Below are positions 26,379-35,020 of a stretch of DNA of 64,000 nucleotides, one piece after another. The number at the start of each line of letters is the position of its first letter. The first letter of the stretch is position 1. The translations under genes were made by a program, and so were the position numbers. Source of the stretch: Vibrio harveyi NBRC 15634 = ATCC 14126 = KCTC 12724 (GTDB lineage: Bacteria; Pseudomonadota; Gammaproteobacteria; Enterobacterales; Vibrionaceae). Where the stretch lies: the NCBI RefSeq assembly GCF_001591145.1, contig NZ_BCUF01000007.1, positions 88,605 to 152,604 on the forward strand, written 5' to 3'. The notes below the pieces were generated by a model, which saw nothing but the letters and a program-made list of their open reading frames with translations, was not told where the DNA came from and did no database searches.

Positions 26379-27104
26379 TTATTTTTTCTCGCCGCCAAAA
26401 GCAGTGTCTAGATCGCTATTGTTGGTAAAGGTGGCGATACCAGCCAAGCCAGCAGCGTTCGCACCAAAGAAGTGACCTTGAGAAGCGCCATTCGTGGTTG
26501 TGCCATTCTGTACAGCTTGAGCAGTGCCATTAAATGCTGCGGTTGCTGCATTAATCGTTGCGTCTACACTTACCGTTAGGTTGCTATTGTTGATTGAACC
26601 GTCTAGCGTTTTGGCTCCGAAATCAGCGTTAAACGTACCTGAAAGTTTGTTTGCGCCAGAGAACTTGTTAATACCAGTAATGTTGTAGGTCGCCTTGCCG
26701 CTGGTTGGTACAGTCGTTCCTGCATCATTACCGACGTAGTAAACGGTACGGTTGTTAAACTCAGAATCTTTCTTACCTTCGTACCATTCTCCAAACCACA
26801 CATCTTGATTCGCTACTTGGACAAAACTGTAAAAATTGTCTTGAAAATGTTTGCTGCCTGATGTGTGAACACCATTTCGCTCGTCATCAAAAATACCACC
26901 AGCTAGACCTTCAAAGTCCACTCGTTTGCCACCTGTTTTACCGATGCCTGCATTGCCTTTAGAGTGAATAAATGGGACCCAAACTTCTGATTCTCCTACT
27001 TGGCGAAGCGAATCATCACTGATCGCGCCATCAAATCCTGCATGAACAAGTGGGCTTAGACCAATCATTGCTGCTGCAATCCATGAAAGTTGAAGTGGTT
27101 TCAT
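26379..27104 (-). CDS. Hemophilin-like secreted Slam substrate (TbpB-like C-terminal barrel)
   Basis: Start set at the ATG at 27104 (MKPLQLSWIAAAMIGLSPLVHA), preceded by AAGGAAGAGACA. 241 residues. The signal peptide ends in LVHA and has no lipobox cysteine, so it is a soluble secreted protein like the HphA/hemophilin group. An N-terminal ligand domain (about 25-135) leads into a C-terminal 8-strand barrel ending FFGANAAGLAGIATFTNNSDLDTAFGGEKK, the typical end of Slam-dependent TbpB-like barrels. It probably scavenges haem and hands it to the TonB receptor of this island; ligand not proven. It has its own ECF promoter. Confidence 0.82.
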   Translation of the reverse strand: MKPLQLSWIAAAMIGLSPLVHAGFDGAISDDSLRQVGESEVWVPFIHSKGNAGIGKTGGKRVDFEGLAGGIFDDERNGVHTSGSKHFQDNFYSFVQVANQDVWFGEWYEGKKDSEFNNRTVYYVGNDAGTTVPTSGKATYNITGINKFSGANKLSGTFNADFGAKTLDGSINNSNLTVSVDATINAATAAFNGTAQAVQNGTTTNGASQGHFFGANAAGLAGIATFTNNSDLDTAFGGEKK

Positions 27105-27199
27105 TGTCTCTTCCTTTTGTTGATTGAAATAGTTAAAGAAAGAGACCATGCCAGTGCATCCGGTGCGCGCGACAGATGACTAACGCGGTCTCATTTAGT

Positions 27200-27228
27200 A
27201 CACCGAAATAGGAGACAAAACCCGTAAA
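27200..27228 (-). promoter_or_regulatory. ECF-type promoter of the hemophilin-slam operon
   Basis: On the minus strand TTTACGGGT, 12 bases, TTCGGTGT. It differs from the other four copies at one base of the first box. Confidence 0.78.
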
Positions 27229-27261
27229 TAAGTTTGTGATTTTTTAAATTGTTAGCGAATA

Positions 27262-27295
27262 AAAAACAAAACGCCCACAACTGTGGGCGTTTTTG
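27262..27295. terminator. Terminator after PKD lipoprotein gene 1
   Basis: ACGCCCACA / TGTGGGCGT stem with A- and T-runs on its sides. Confidence 0.88.
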
Positions 27296-27310
27296 ATAGC
27301 TGCTTGTGTT

Positions 27311-28723
27311 TTAACGGCTGGTAAATTCAATCGTTGTGGAAATTCTTTCAACCATACTAAAGTCATTAGGACCGTTAAGACTCCAGCTGAAGCCCATTGA
27401 GGCTTTTGCCACTTTGCCGTTGGTCGGTGGACTTTGTAGTTGGAAGGTTAAGCTGTCACCAGTGGGGATAACAATAATGACATCGTTATCTTGAAGGTCT
27501 TTACTAAAGTAGCTTTGAGAACCAACTAATATCCTTGGTGTTACATCGTCGTTGCTACTACTAAGCGTATACTTTCCGAGAGTAATGGTGACTGGCTTTC
27601 CTACTGCTTCAAAAGTATAGCTATCGAGAGTGTAATAGTTAGGAATAGGACCCGTATCGGATGTTTTATCGATGACGTCATTTTGCTTGTGAGGCAGTCG
27701 CAAAGGAGTGGGATCTGAGCCGCGTGTGAGTTTGGTGTGCGGTTGGGATTCAGAAATCGCTCTTACTCTAACTCCCACAGAATGGCTATCTGAAAACTCG
27801 CCATCATTTACGGTTAAACTGACGACGTAATCCCCGGAGATATCTGGCGAAAATGAAGTTAGCACAGCATAAGGATCATCGATGACGGCGGATGAGCCGT
27901 TTGGTTTTTTAGTGAAGTGCCATTCATAAGTGAGTACATCGCCGTTGGCATCACCACTGGGTGTGCCATTCAATGGGACACTCATGTTATCAAGAACCCA
28001 AAACATTGAACCATCTACCTCCGCATGTGGAGGGACATTTTTATAAAAAAAGGAAGCGGTGGTCGTAGCGGAAGCTTCAGAAAAGCCATCGAATGCAGTC
28101 ACTTTAACCACATAATTGCCCTCCGTATCAGCCTTGATTGAGTTGAAATCATACACAGTCGATTTCGCTATAGAGTAATTGCTGCCTTGTGGGTGGGACA
28201 ACACTTCCCATGTAAACGACAATTTATCGCCATCAATATCTTGAGGTCTTGTGTTTAGGTTAATTTGCTGAGTTAGGTTACCGGTGTACTTATCTTTGGT
28301 AAATTTAATCGTTGGTGGTGTATTTTCGTCTTCCCTGATGACTTCTATCTTTACTTGGTTAGGGCGGCTGTCTGTTTTGCCATCGTTCACCACCAATTCT
28401 ACAAGGTAAGTGCCCAATAAGTCTGGCTCAAAGCGCGGAGTTCTGGATTCTGGATTAATGAGCTCCGCTTTACTCTTGAAGGGTTTCGATACCATTTTCC
28501 AAGAGAAGGCTATTGAGTCTTGATCGTAGTCGACGCTACCCGTGCCATCGAGATGCACCACTTTTTCACTCAGCTTTACATGTTGATTGATCCCAGCTAT
28601 CGCAATAGGGGGGTGATTGTTAGTCGTTTGGGGTTCAGAGGCATCATTCCCACCGCCACCATTACAACCATTAAGAAGTAATAACAGCAATGGTGTGAGA
28701 GTATATTTCGAGCTTAGACTCAT
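27311..28723 (-). CDS. PKD-domain lipoprotein 1 of the signalling island
   Basis: 470 residues. A lipoprotein signal peptide with lipobox LLNGC (Cys about 20) is followed by GGGGN. Three PKD/Ig-like repeats follow (about 35-130, 130-225, 230-320), each with a VxLDG or LNG strand and a DxDGDxLxFxWE-type turn and ending YVVxLxVNDG. The C-terminal domain of about 140 residues (YTLDSYTFEAVG ... TGDSLTFQLQSPPTNGK ... FSWSLNGPNDFSMVER) is shared with the neighbouring lipoprotein. It has its own ECF promoter and terminator. Possibly surface-exposed and helping ligand capture; no known function. Confidence 0.82.
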   Translation of the reverse strand: MSLSSKYTLTPLLLLLLNGCNGGGGNDASEPQTTNNHPPIAIAGINQHVKLSEKVVHLDGTGSVDYDQDSIAFSWKMVSKPFKSKAELINPESRTPRFEPDLLGTYLVELVVNDGKTDSRPNQVKIEVIREDENTPPTIKFTKDKYTGNLTQQINLNTRPQDIDGDKLSFTWEVLSHPQGSNYSIAKSTVYDFNSIKADTEGNYVVKVTAFDGFSEASATTTASFFYKNVPPHAEVDGSMFWVLDNMSVPLNGTPSGDANGDVLTYEWHFTKKPNGSSAVIDDPYAVLTSFSPDISGDYVVSLTVNDGEFSDSHSVGVRVRAISESQPHTKLTRGSDPTPLRLPHKQNDVIDKTSDTGPIPNYYTLDSYTFEAVGKPVTITLGKYTLSSSNDDVTPRILVGSQSYFSKDLQDNDVIIVIPTGDSLTFQLQSPPTNGKVAKASMGFSWSLNGPNDFSMVERISTTIEFTSR

Positions 28724-28793
28724 CTTAGTTCATCCTAATTGATTAGAAGCGCGGTCCATAACGTGGCGCGGTAAAAGAAAGGCTTTATCTGAT

Positions 28794-28822
28794 ACACCGA
28801 ATGAGATTTGAATATCCGTAAA
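28794..28822 (-). promoter_or_regulatory. ECF-type promoter of PKD lipoprotein gene 1
   Basis: On the minus strand TTTACGGAT, 12 bases, TTCGGTGT. The first box is fused to the T-run of the terminator of the upstream gene. Confidence 0.82.
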
Positions 28823-28848
28823 AAAGCGCGGAGAGACCGCGCTTTTTT
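28819..28848. terminator. Terminator after PKD lipoprotein gene 2
   Basis: AAAAAAGCGCGG / CCGCGCTTTTTT with a short loop. Its left A-run is shared with the -35-like box of the next promoter. Confidence 0.9.
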
Positions 28849-28872
28849 ATGTGTCATTGTTGTGCAGGACGA

Positions 28873-30189
28873 TCAGTTTGTTTGGAAGTGGTAGCCAAGA
28901 CCTGCATAAAAGTCTGTTTGATCTTTGATCATAAAACCGTAAGACAATGTAACAGTATTTCCTTGCGTTGGCGCCGACCAAAGCTTAACAACTATTTCAT
29001 CGCCGACAGGTAGCACGCTACCATCTTCAATGCCGCTTAATTTAACGTCGTGAGTGAGGCTGACTGCGTCCATTGCAAAGATCTGCTGAACCTCATAATC
29101 GTGTCCAACGGCTTCAAGAGTTAATGACCCTAGGAGTACGTATTTGGGCGCTTCACCTTTAATTTCTTCATTCAGAGTAACCTCCTCTGCGAACGGCCAT
29201 TGTTTTTTCTCACCGTTGAAGTGCAATACGAGGTCGCTTGTTCCTGCTTTCGATGCCGTTACTCGAACAAAATCTTTTTCACTGGTTAGAGCACCATCAC
29301 TTACGGTTAGAGCAAGCGCATAATCACCCTCGACATCGGGGGTGAATGTTGGTTTTGCTGACGTAGCATCCGACAATTCTGCAGCACTTGCCGAAGGCTT
29401 GGACACAAATTCCCACTGGTACGTGATACCTGAATCATTGCCATCAATGCTTGCGCTAGCGTCTAAGGTTGCGGTTCCACCCAATTCGAATGTGGTATCT
29501 CGTCCCGCCATGGCAACTGGTGCTACGTTATCGGCAGAGTAGTTGATGGTGATCTCTTTAGTTGTCTCTTCTTTACCGTCTGAGACGGTTAGAGTTAGTT
29601 TGTATTCACCCGCAACGTTTGCTTTTAGCGCTGCTTGTTTGGTGCTTGCGTTGCTCAACGACATCGTGGTGTTTTTTGGTGCTGAGTTAAGAGCCCATTG
29701 GTAGCTGAGCATATCATTATCAGCGTCGTAAGCTTTCGCGTCTAATTTCAGGGTTTGATCAAGCGCTGCCGTGTAGGTTTCTGATGCATAAATAACGGGC
29801 GCCACGTTGGTATTTACTTCTGTTGCGGTGATAGTCAGCGATTGTGCGCTACTGTCTTTTTTGCCATCGTTGGTTACCAACTGAATGGTGTAGTCTCCTG
29901 CCAAGTCTGGTGTGAAGTATGGAGAGACTGCATTAACGTTATTTAACTTGACGTTACTGCCTTGTGGTTTTTTGCTGATAGACCAAGTGTACGTTGCGAT
30001 ACTGGCATCTACACCGTAGCTACCCAGTCCATCTACACGAATTCTGTTTCCGACTTTTGCTGTTTCGTAACCAGAGACAACGGATACCGGCGCTTTATGT
30101 GAATCTGCAGTGTTTGAGTCTGAACCACCACAAGCGATAAGCGAAGGAATGGTGATAGCAAGAAGCGTCCATTTCATGTTGGGTTTCAT
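28873..30189 (-). CDS. PKD-domain lipoprotein 2 of the signalling island
   Basis: 438 residues, paralogous to the next gene. Signal peptide with lipobox LIAC (Cys about 20) and GGSDSN after it. Three PKD-like repeats (about 33-125, 130-220, 222-315), each ending YTIQLVTNDG, YKLTLTVSDG or YALALTVSDG. A C-terminal domain (about 318-438) with YVLLGSLTLEAVG, PVGDEIVVKLWSAPTQGN and LSYGFMIKDQTDFYAGLGYHF matches the same domain in lipoprotein 1. Own ECF promoter and terminator. No aspartate at +2 is seen, so outer-membrane sorting is expected. Function unknown. Confidence 0.82.
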   Translation of the reverse strand: MKPNMKWTLLAITIPSLIACGGSDSNTADSHKAPVSVVSGYETAKVGNRIRVDGLGSYGVDASIATYTWSISKKPQGSNVKLNNVNAVSPYFTPDLAGDYTIQLVTNDGKKDSSAQSLTITATEVNTNVAPVIYASETYTAALDQTLKLDAKAYDADNDMLSYQWALNSAPKNTTMSLSNASTKQAALKANVAGEYKLTLTVSDGKEETTKEITINYSADNVAPVAMAGRDTTFELGGTATLDASASIDGNDSGITYQWEFVSKPSASAAELSDATSAKPTFTPDVEGDYALALTVSDGALTSEKDFVRVTASKAGTSDLVLHFNGEKKQWPFAEEVTLNEEIKGEAPKYVLLGSLTLEAVGHDYEVQQIFAMDAVSLTHDVKLSGIEDGSVLPVGDEIVVKLWSAPTQGNTVTLSYGFMIKDQTDFYAGLGYHFQTN

Positions 30190-30275
30190 TAAATCATCCT
30201 AAATATACGGTTCTATAGGCTTGGTGGTGTTTGGGACACCAAGCCTATATTGGGCTTTATGAAGTTTCATCCACT

Positions 30276-30304
30276 ACACCGAATAGCAATTGGAAATCCG
30301 TAAA
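30276..30304 (-). promoter_or_regulatory. ECF-type promoter of PKD lipoprotein gene 2
   Basis: On the minus strand TTTACGGAT, 12 bases, TTCGGTGT, about 85 bases before the ATG. Confidence 0.82.
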
Positions 30305-30316
30305 AATAAAATGAAA

Positions 30317-30352
30317 AAAGAAAACGCCTCGGGTGAGGCGTTTTCTTTTTGC
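30317..30352. terminator. Terminator after the receptor gene
   Basis: AAAACGCCTC / GAGGCGTTTT with a short GGGT-containing loop and flanking A/T runs. Confidence 0.9.
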
Positions 30353-30363
30353 GTTCATAAGGT

Positions 30364-33300
30364 TTAGAAGCGTCCGTTTAACTTGAGTCCTATCGTTCTT
30401 CCTGGTGCAGGCATCCCAGATACCGATCCAGCTTCAAGATAATAAACATCGGTGATGTTGCTTCCGATAAGCTCTGCAGATAGGTGTTCGTTAAATGCAT
30501 ATTTAATGTAAGCATCAAATGTTGTTACATCGGTTCGTTTAATTTGTTCATCTTCGTGACTGCCAGAAACATAGTTGGTGCGTAACCCGCTTTCTAATGC
30601 TTGATTAAAGAACCTTGCTCCGACTAATAAGCTACCCGAATACTCTGGTGCTGCTTGTGCTGCCAGATAGCTTGCTGCTGTGAAGCCACCGCGAACACAC
30701 GTTTCTGTTGATGGTGTGGTTTTATCGACAAGAGCTGGGACGAAGCCTTGGGCAGCAGAGTTTTTGTCACACACCTCATTGCGGAAGTTATAAGCCAATG
30801 ATGCATCGGCAAAGTACAGTTGGTTATCGAACATACCGTTGATTTCAATACCACTGGTGCGTTGGCTATCCAGATTGGCAAATGAAAAACTGGATCGATC
30901 GCGATCCATTACATCATCAATCGTTTGATCAAAGTAAGTGAGCTTTGCGCTTGCGTTCTCAAAGTAGTGAATGTACGCGACCTCGAAGAGTTTCGCTCGC
31001 TCTGGTTCAAGGGGTACTGATGCTGATGGGTTACCAGAAAATCCACTGGTACTCTCAAATAAGCTTGGGAATCGCAGTGTCTCTGCATATCGAGCATACG
31101 CACGGCTGTTTTCGTTGATTAGCCATGTTGTGGTAAGAGAGGGCATCCAACCACTGCCGCTGTTCTTGTAGCTGAGGTTACGGTTGTCCTTGCCATCAAT
31201 TTGTCCTTTGGTTTTACAGCTGCCTTCAACAAAGTTGTCTTTCTTTTGGGCAATCAAACAAGGGTTGTTAGCAAGATCCAGTTCGTTTTTACTGTTGGTT
31301 CGCCATTCAACTAGGTGATCCTCAACGAAACTGGTTTTGTTTTTGGCTTCCGTTGTTTTCTCTTCTACCTTTGCAGTTAACAGTGAATCAAAGTTGTTGA
31401 TCTCATTTTGACGCAGTTTTAACTCTTCACGGTAAGTATCAGCTTGGGTGGGATCGGTGGTGATCAAATGTTGCAGGCGATTGATTTCTCGGTTTATGTT
31501 CTTTTTTGTGAACGTTACACGAACTTCATGCTCAGCATTCGCGACGTTTTGTGCGATTTCTTCAGGGGCGTAAGTTTCAATGGTTTGAAATGCGAGACGA
31601 TAACCATCTTTCTTGTATTCTTTAAGACCAACATCGTCGCTATTGCCCGTTTTGATACGATTCTCGATGTAAAAGTCGGTGGCTTCATAACTGATATAGC
31701 GCACGCCAGCATTGATAATAAAGGCATCTAGTGGACGCCATTCGATGACCGCGGCTCCGTTATATTCTTCTCTTTCTCCCGAGCGCACAGGACCACCGTA
31801 GAAATCAATGAGGTATTCCAAACCTTCTTTTGGGGTCAATTCATGCTTCATGTAGCTGCCGGAAACCGTGACATCCAAGTTATCGAGCAATAGCATTTTG
31901 TTCTTAAAATCAAAGCCAAAACGGTTTTCATCACGATTGACGGTCGAGGTGTTGATGATGATATCTGGTGTCTCGCTACGAAAGTTCACAAAATTGGGAA
32001 AGCCATAGCCAGTATTGCTTCTGGAATCCGTTAACGTTGTCCATAGGTTAGTACTGAGGTCAATGTAGCGGCTTTCTGGGTTTGCTCGAAACTTGATGCT
32101 GTAAGCTTGCATCTTGGCATTCGCTAGCGGCCATTGAGGCAGACCGTCACTGTTTCGATAATCTGAACGACTCGCGAGGATTTCCCCGTGAGTACTCTCT
32201 GTATAGCGCGCATTCAGCTGTAACTTATAGTAATCGCTAAAATTAATGGTTGTTTTTAATAGGAACGATTCCATCTCAGAGGATGTATTTGGTACTTCGT
32301 GCCCAGGGATATGGCTCAATGCAATGTGTTCCGGGTTCAAATATGGGTTTCTGCCCGCAACGATCTCGCTACCGCTACCATCTCTTGATTTGGAGTAGAA
32401 ACCCGTTTTATTTGTGCCTGAGTAGTAGTTACCACGATTACGATATGCATACGCGCCAAGCCATTCAATTTTTGGTTTTACGCCCGCAATAGCTAGTCGA
32501 TAAGCTGTATCCTCACCGTTTAGCGGATTGTCATCTTTATCATCTCTAGTTTGAAAGCGTACTTCTGGGTCGTCATATAATGGTACGCCGCCTAACTCAT
32601 TGTATACTGGGACATCTTGCCACCGTTTACCTGTATGCAAGCGAGCTTTGTTGGGCTTTACTGAGTTGCTGCTGCTTTCCGCCACGAACTCCATACCGAA
32701 ATTATCACCCTCAGGCACAATGTCTTGTGGCTCCAATGTCGTGACTTGTACTGCGCCCCCTACAGAGGTATTCACGTCCGAACTGATCTGTGCGCCTTTG
32801 TAAACTTTCAGACCACCAATCAAGTTTGGATCAATGTAGTTTCGGTTTGAAGCGCCTCGGTAACCGTTATAAACGGAAATGCCTTGTTCTGTGCCATCTA
32901 TGACGACAGGGACTCGTCCAAAACCTTGTACACCACGAACATTAGGATCAATGCTTCCACCGCCATTACGAGCCTCACCACTAAAGGTATTTGCCATTCC
33001 GGTAAACAGATCGGCAGCGCTTGCGCCTTTGAAGCGTTCTATTTCTTCTTTGCCCATGTAGGCACTGGCAACATCGGCGTCATAGATCGCCATCTCACCA
33101 TCACTATCGCGATAATAAGCATCTTCAAAACTCGTTCTTACCTGAATTGCGTCGAGTGTCATTTCAGAGGAAGGAGAAAGTTGATAAACACCATCAGCCT
33201 GCTTCTCGGCATTCAATCCCGTGTTTGCCAGCAGCAATATCAATGCTTGTTCGGGGTCATAGTTACCTGTTAATCCAGGACTTTGCAGGTTTTCTGAAAG

Positions 33301-33492
33301 TGAAGCATTGAGATAAAACTCAACACCAGACTCTACCGCAAACTGGCTTAATACATGGTCAAGATTACCTGACGGAATATCGTACTGTAATGACTGTTCT
33401 GCCCATGCGGCAAAAGGAGTGATGAGAGAGGCTAATCCTAGATTGGCTTGAATCATTATCGCCAATATCTGGCGTCGTTGAGGGAGCGGCAC
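30364..33492 (-). CDS. TonB-dependent outer-membrane receptor with STN signalling domain
   Basis: 1042 residues from a GTG preceded by AAGGAAAGCAAG. Signal peptide to about residue 31 (AAWAEQ). The STN domain (about 33-105; YDIPSGNLDHVLSQFAVESGVEFYLN, LLLANTGLNAE) is the part that contacts FecR. A TonB box-like stretch (MTLDAIQVRT) and plug (KGASAADLFTGMANTFSGEARNGGGSIDPNVRGVQGFGRVPVVIDGTEQG) follow, then a 22-strand barrel ending GRTIGLKLNGRF. Residues about 620-770 are an unusual charged, coiled-coil-like insertion with one cysteine pair (PCLIAQKKDNFVEGSC). As a transducer-receptor of the HphR/HpuB/FecA type it likely takes haem or a haemoprotein; the ligand is inferred. Confidence 0.92.
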   Translation of the reverse strand: MPLPQRRQILAIMIQANLGLASLITPFAAWAEQSLQYDIPSGNLDHVLSQFAVESGVEFYLNASLSENLQSPGLTGNYDPEQALILLLANTGLNAEKQADGVYQLSPSSEMTLDAIQVRTSFEDAYYRDSDGEMAIYDADVASAYMGKEEIERFKGASAADLFTGMANTFSGEARNGGGSIDPNVRGVQGFGRVPVVIDGTEQGISVYNGYRGASNRNYIDPNLIGGLKVYKGAQISSDVNTSVGGAVQVTTLEPQDIVPEGDNFGMEFVAESSSNSVKPNKARLHTGKRWQDVPVYNELGGVPLYDDPEVRFQTRDDKDDNPLNGEDTAYRLAIAGVKPKIEWLGAYAYRNRGNYYSGTNKTGFYSKSRDGSGSEIVAGRNPYLNPEHIALSHIPGHEVPNTSSEMESFLLKTTINFSDYYKLQLNARYTESTHGEILASRSDYRNSDGLPQWPLANAKMQAYSIKFRANPESRYIDLSTNLWTTLTDSRSNTGYGFPNFVNFRSETPDIIINTSTVNRDENRFGFDFKNKMLLLDNLDVTVSGSYMKHELTPKEGLEYLIDFYGGPVRSGEREEYNGAAVIEWRPLDAFIINAGVRYISYEATDFYIENRIKTGNSDDVGLKEYKKDGYRLAFQTIETYAPEEIAQNVANAEHEVRVTFTKKNINREINRLQHLITTDPTQADTYREELKLRQNEINNFDSLLTAKVEEKTTEAKNKTSFVEDHLVEWRTNSKNELDLANNPCLIAQKKDNFVEGSCKTKGQIDGKDNRNLSYKNSGSGWMPSLTTTWLINENSRAYARYAETLRFPSLFESTSGFSGNPSASVPLEPERAKLFEVAYIHYFENASAKLTYFDQTIDDVMDRDRSSFSFANLDSQRTSGIEINGMFDNQLYFADASLAYNFRNEVCDKNSAAQGFVPALVDKTTPSTETCVRGGFTAASYLAAQAAPEYSGSLLVGARFFNQALESGLRTNYVSGSHEDEQIKRTDVTTFDAYIKYAFNEHLSAELIGSNITDVYYLEAGSVSGMPAPGRTIGLKLNGRF

Positions 33493-33527
33493 CTTGCTTT
33501 CCTTAATCGGTCTACTAACTGCTCTTT

Positions 33528-33556
33528 ACACCGAATGAGATGTCTAAATCCGTAAA
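33528..33556 (-). promoter_or_regulatory. ECF-type promoter of the receptor gene
   Basis: On the minus strand TTTACGGAT, 12 bases, TTCGGTGT, about 36 bases before the GTG start. It lies just after the fecR stop, so the receptor has its own start of transcription. Confidence 0.83.
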
Positions 33557-33561
33557 TTTTT

Positions 33562-34500
33562 TTATGGTTTTGCTTTCACACTGACCCACATTGGTGTCCG
33601 ATAGCGGATTTCGATTGGTAATATTTGGCTGATGTTAAAAAGCGTTTTGTCGACGTTTTTTGTCGAGAATACCCCGGTGAGCTTCAAAGAGGACAACTGT
33701 GGATCGACTGAGAGAATACCGCGACGGTATCGACTTAGCTCCGTAATAAACTCTGTGAGTGGCATCCCTTGTGCCATGATTTTTTGTTCTAACCATAGGG
33801 CGTCGTCACTGAGATTCTTTTGTATATTCGAGGTTTCACGTTGCGTAAAGTGGGCGTTTTCACCAGCAAGCAAGTGCTGTGCTCCCATACCAAGTAAAGG
33901 GTAGAGTGCTACTTCGCCCTCATAAACGGAAACTAGCGTATCGTCGTCTCGTTTTTGTACGGTGAAACGGGTGCCTATTGGTACGACTCGACCTTGCGGA
34001 GTAGTGACATGGAAAGGGGTGAGATGGTGAGAACTGGTGACCATAATCTCACCTTCAAGCAGGTGTAAACGTCGTTCTTGCTGGTTAAAGTCGACAAATA
34101 CGCGGGTGGCGGTGTTCATTGCCATTTGAGTGCCATCAGAAAGCAATATGTCTTTCACCTCACCCGTCGCTGTAGTGTACTCCGCACCATTGGGAAGAGA
34201 GGTATGAGTAGACATCATCAAACTTAACGTACCAAGAGAAAGGCCACCAAGCATCAAGACTTGTCGGCGGTTCAAACCACGCTGTTTTGGAGCAAGCACT
34301 TTGCGGCTGATCGGGGAGTTTGGAATACCAGTAAACTTTCTTTGCAGCTCTTCTAACTGCTGCCACGCATAAGCGTTATCAGGGTGGGCGCTTCTCCAGC
34401 TATCAAAGGCATCTCTGTCTTGTTGTGTTACGTCATCGGCCCACAAGCGCGCCATCCACAGAGAGGCTTGCTCGATGGATTCACGAGAAACTTGCTCCAT
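33562..34500 (-). CDS. fecR: FecR-family anti-sigma factor / sigma regulator
   Basis: About 312 residues from the ATG at 34500, one base beyond the fecI stop; a GTG five codons earlier is possible. The cytoplasmic DUF4880 domain (RLWADDVTQQDRDAFDSWRSAHPDNAYAWQQLEELQ) binds the sigma factor. A membrane helix (about 88-105, MLGGLSLGTLSLMM) leads to the periplasmic FecR domain (DILLSDGTQMAMNTATRVFVDF, LLEGEIMVTS, VSVYEGEVALYP) and a C-terminal STN-like DUF4974 domain (LTGVFSTKNVDKTLFNISQILPI) that contacts the receptor. It passes the ligand-bound signal inward. Confidence 0.92.
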   Translation of the reverse strand: MEQVSRESIEQASLWMARLWADDVTQQDRDAFDSWRSAHPDNAYAWQQLEELQRKFTGIPNSPISRKVLAPKQRGLNRRQVLMLGGLSLGTLSLMMSTHTSLPNGAEYTTATGEVKDILLSDGTQMAMNTATRVFVDFNQQERRLHLLEGEIMVTSSHHLTPFHVTTPQGRVVPIGTRFTVQKRDDDTLVSVYEGEVALYPLLGMGAQHLLAGENAHFTQRETSNIQKNLSDDALWLEQKIMAQGMPLTEFITELSRYRRGILSVDPQLSSLKLTGVFSTKNVDKTLFNISQILPIEIRYRTPMWVSVKAKP

Positions 34501-34501
34501 G

Positions 34502-35020
34502 TTATTCGTTCTCACTCAGCATGGTCATCATGCAGCCCTGCAGTGCTTTCGCTACGTATTTCTCGACAGAAGACACTGACACGTCGAGTGCGAGTGCGAT
34601 TTCTTTATAGCTCTTGCCTTCCAATTGGCGCATCAAAAGTGCTTGGCGAGCTTTAAGAGGTAAACGATGCAGAAGGGCATCAATTTCGACCAGAGCTTGC
34701 ACAATGACAGCTTGGTCTTCAGGAGAGCCAGCGACTTCTACAGGTTCTTGTTCGATGAGTTCTAAGTAAGCGGCTTCGATTCGACGACGTCGGTAAAGAT
34801 CAATGACCAAACCTTTTGCGATATGAGTAAGGTATCTTCTCGAATCTTTCGCTTCAGGTAATTTGCCTCGGGTAAGGAGTCTTAAATAAGTGTCTTGAAC
34901 TAAATCGGCAGTTGCTTCAGGACACCCCAAACGACGTTTAATAAACACAGATAACCAACTGTGGTGCTCTTGGTACATGTTACCGATACGAGCTGCGCTT
35001 GCTGAACTGATAGCCGCCAT
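34502..35020 (-). CDS. fecI: ECF sigma factor, FecI type
   Basis: 172 residues. Region 2 (HHSWLSVFIKRRLGCPEATADLVQDTYLRLL) and region 4 (LVEIDALLHRLPLKARQALLMRQLEGKSYKEIALALDVSVSSVEKYVAKAL) have the iron-starvation sigma (FecI/FpvI/PvdS-like) layout. AAGGAG precedes the ATG. A perfect Fur palindrome lies 29-49 bases upstream. It should direct RNA polymerase to the TTTACGGAT-12-TTCGGTGT promoters of this island. No such motif precedes fecI itself, so it is iron-controlled and not self-amplifying, as in the E. coli fec system. Confidence 0.94.
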   Translation of the reverse strand: MAAISSASAARIGNMYQEHHSWLSVFIKRRLGCPEATADLVQDTYLRLLTRGKLPEAKDSRRYLTHIAKGLVIDLYRRRRIEAAYLELIEQEPVEVAGSPEDQAVIVQALVEIDALLHRLPLKARQALLMRQLEGKSYKEIALALDVSVSSVEKYVAKALQGCMMTMLSENE

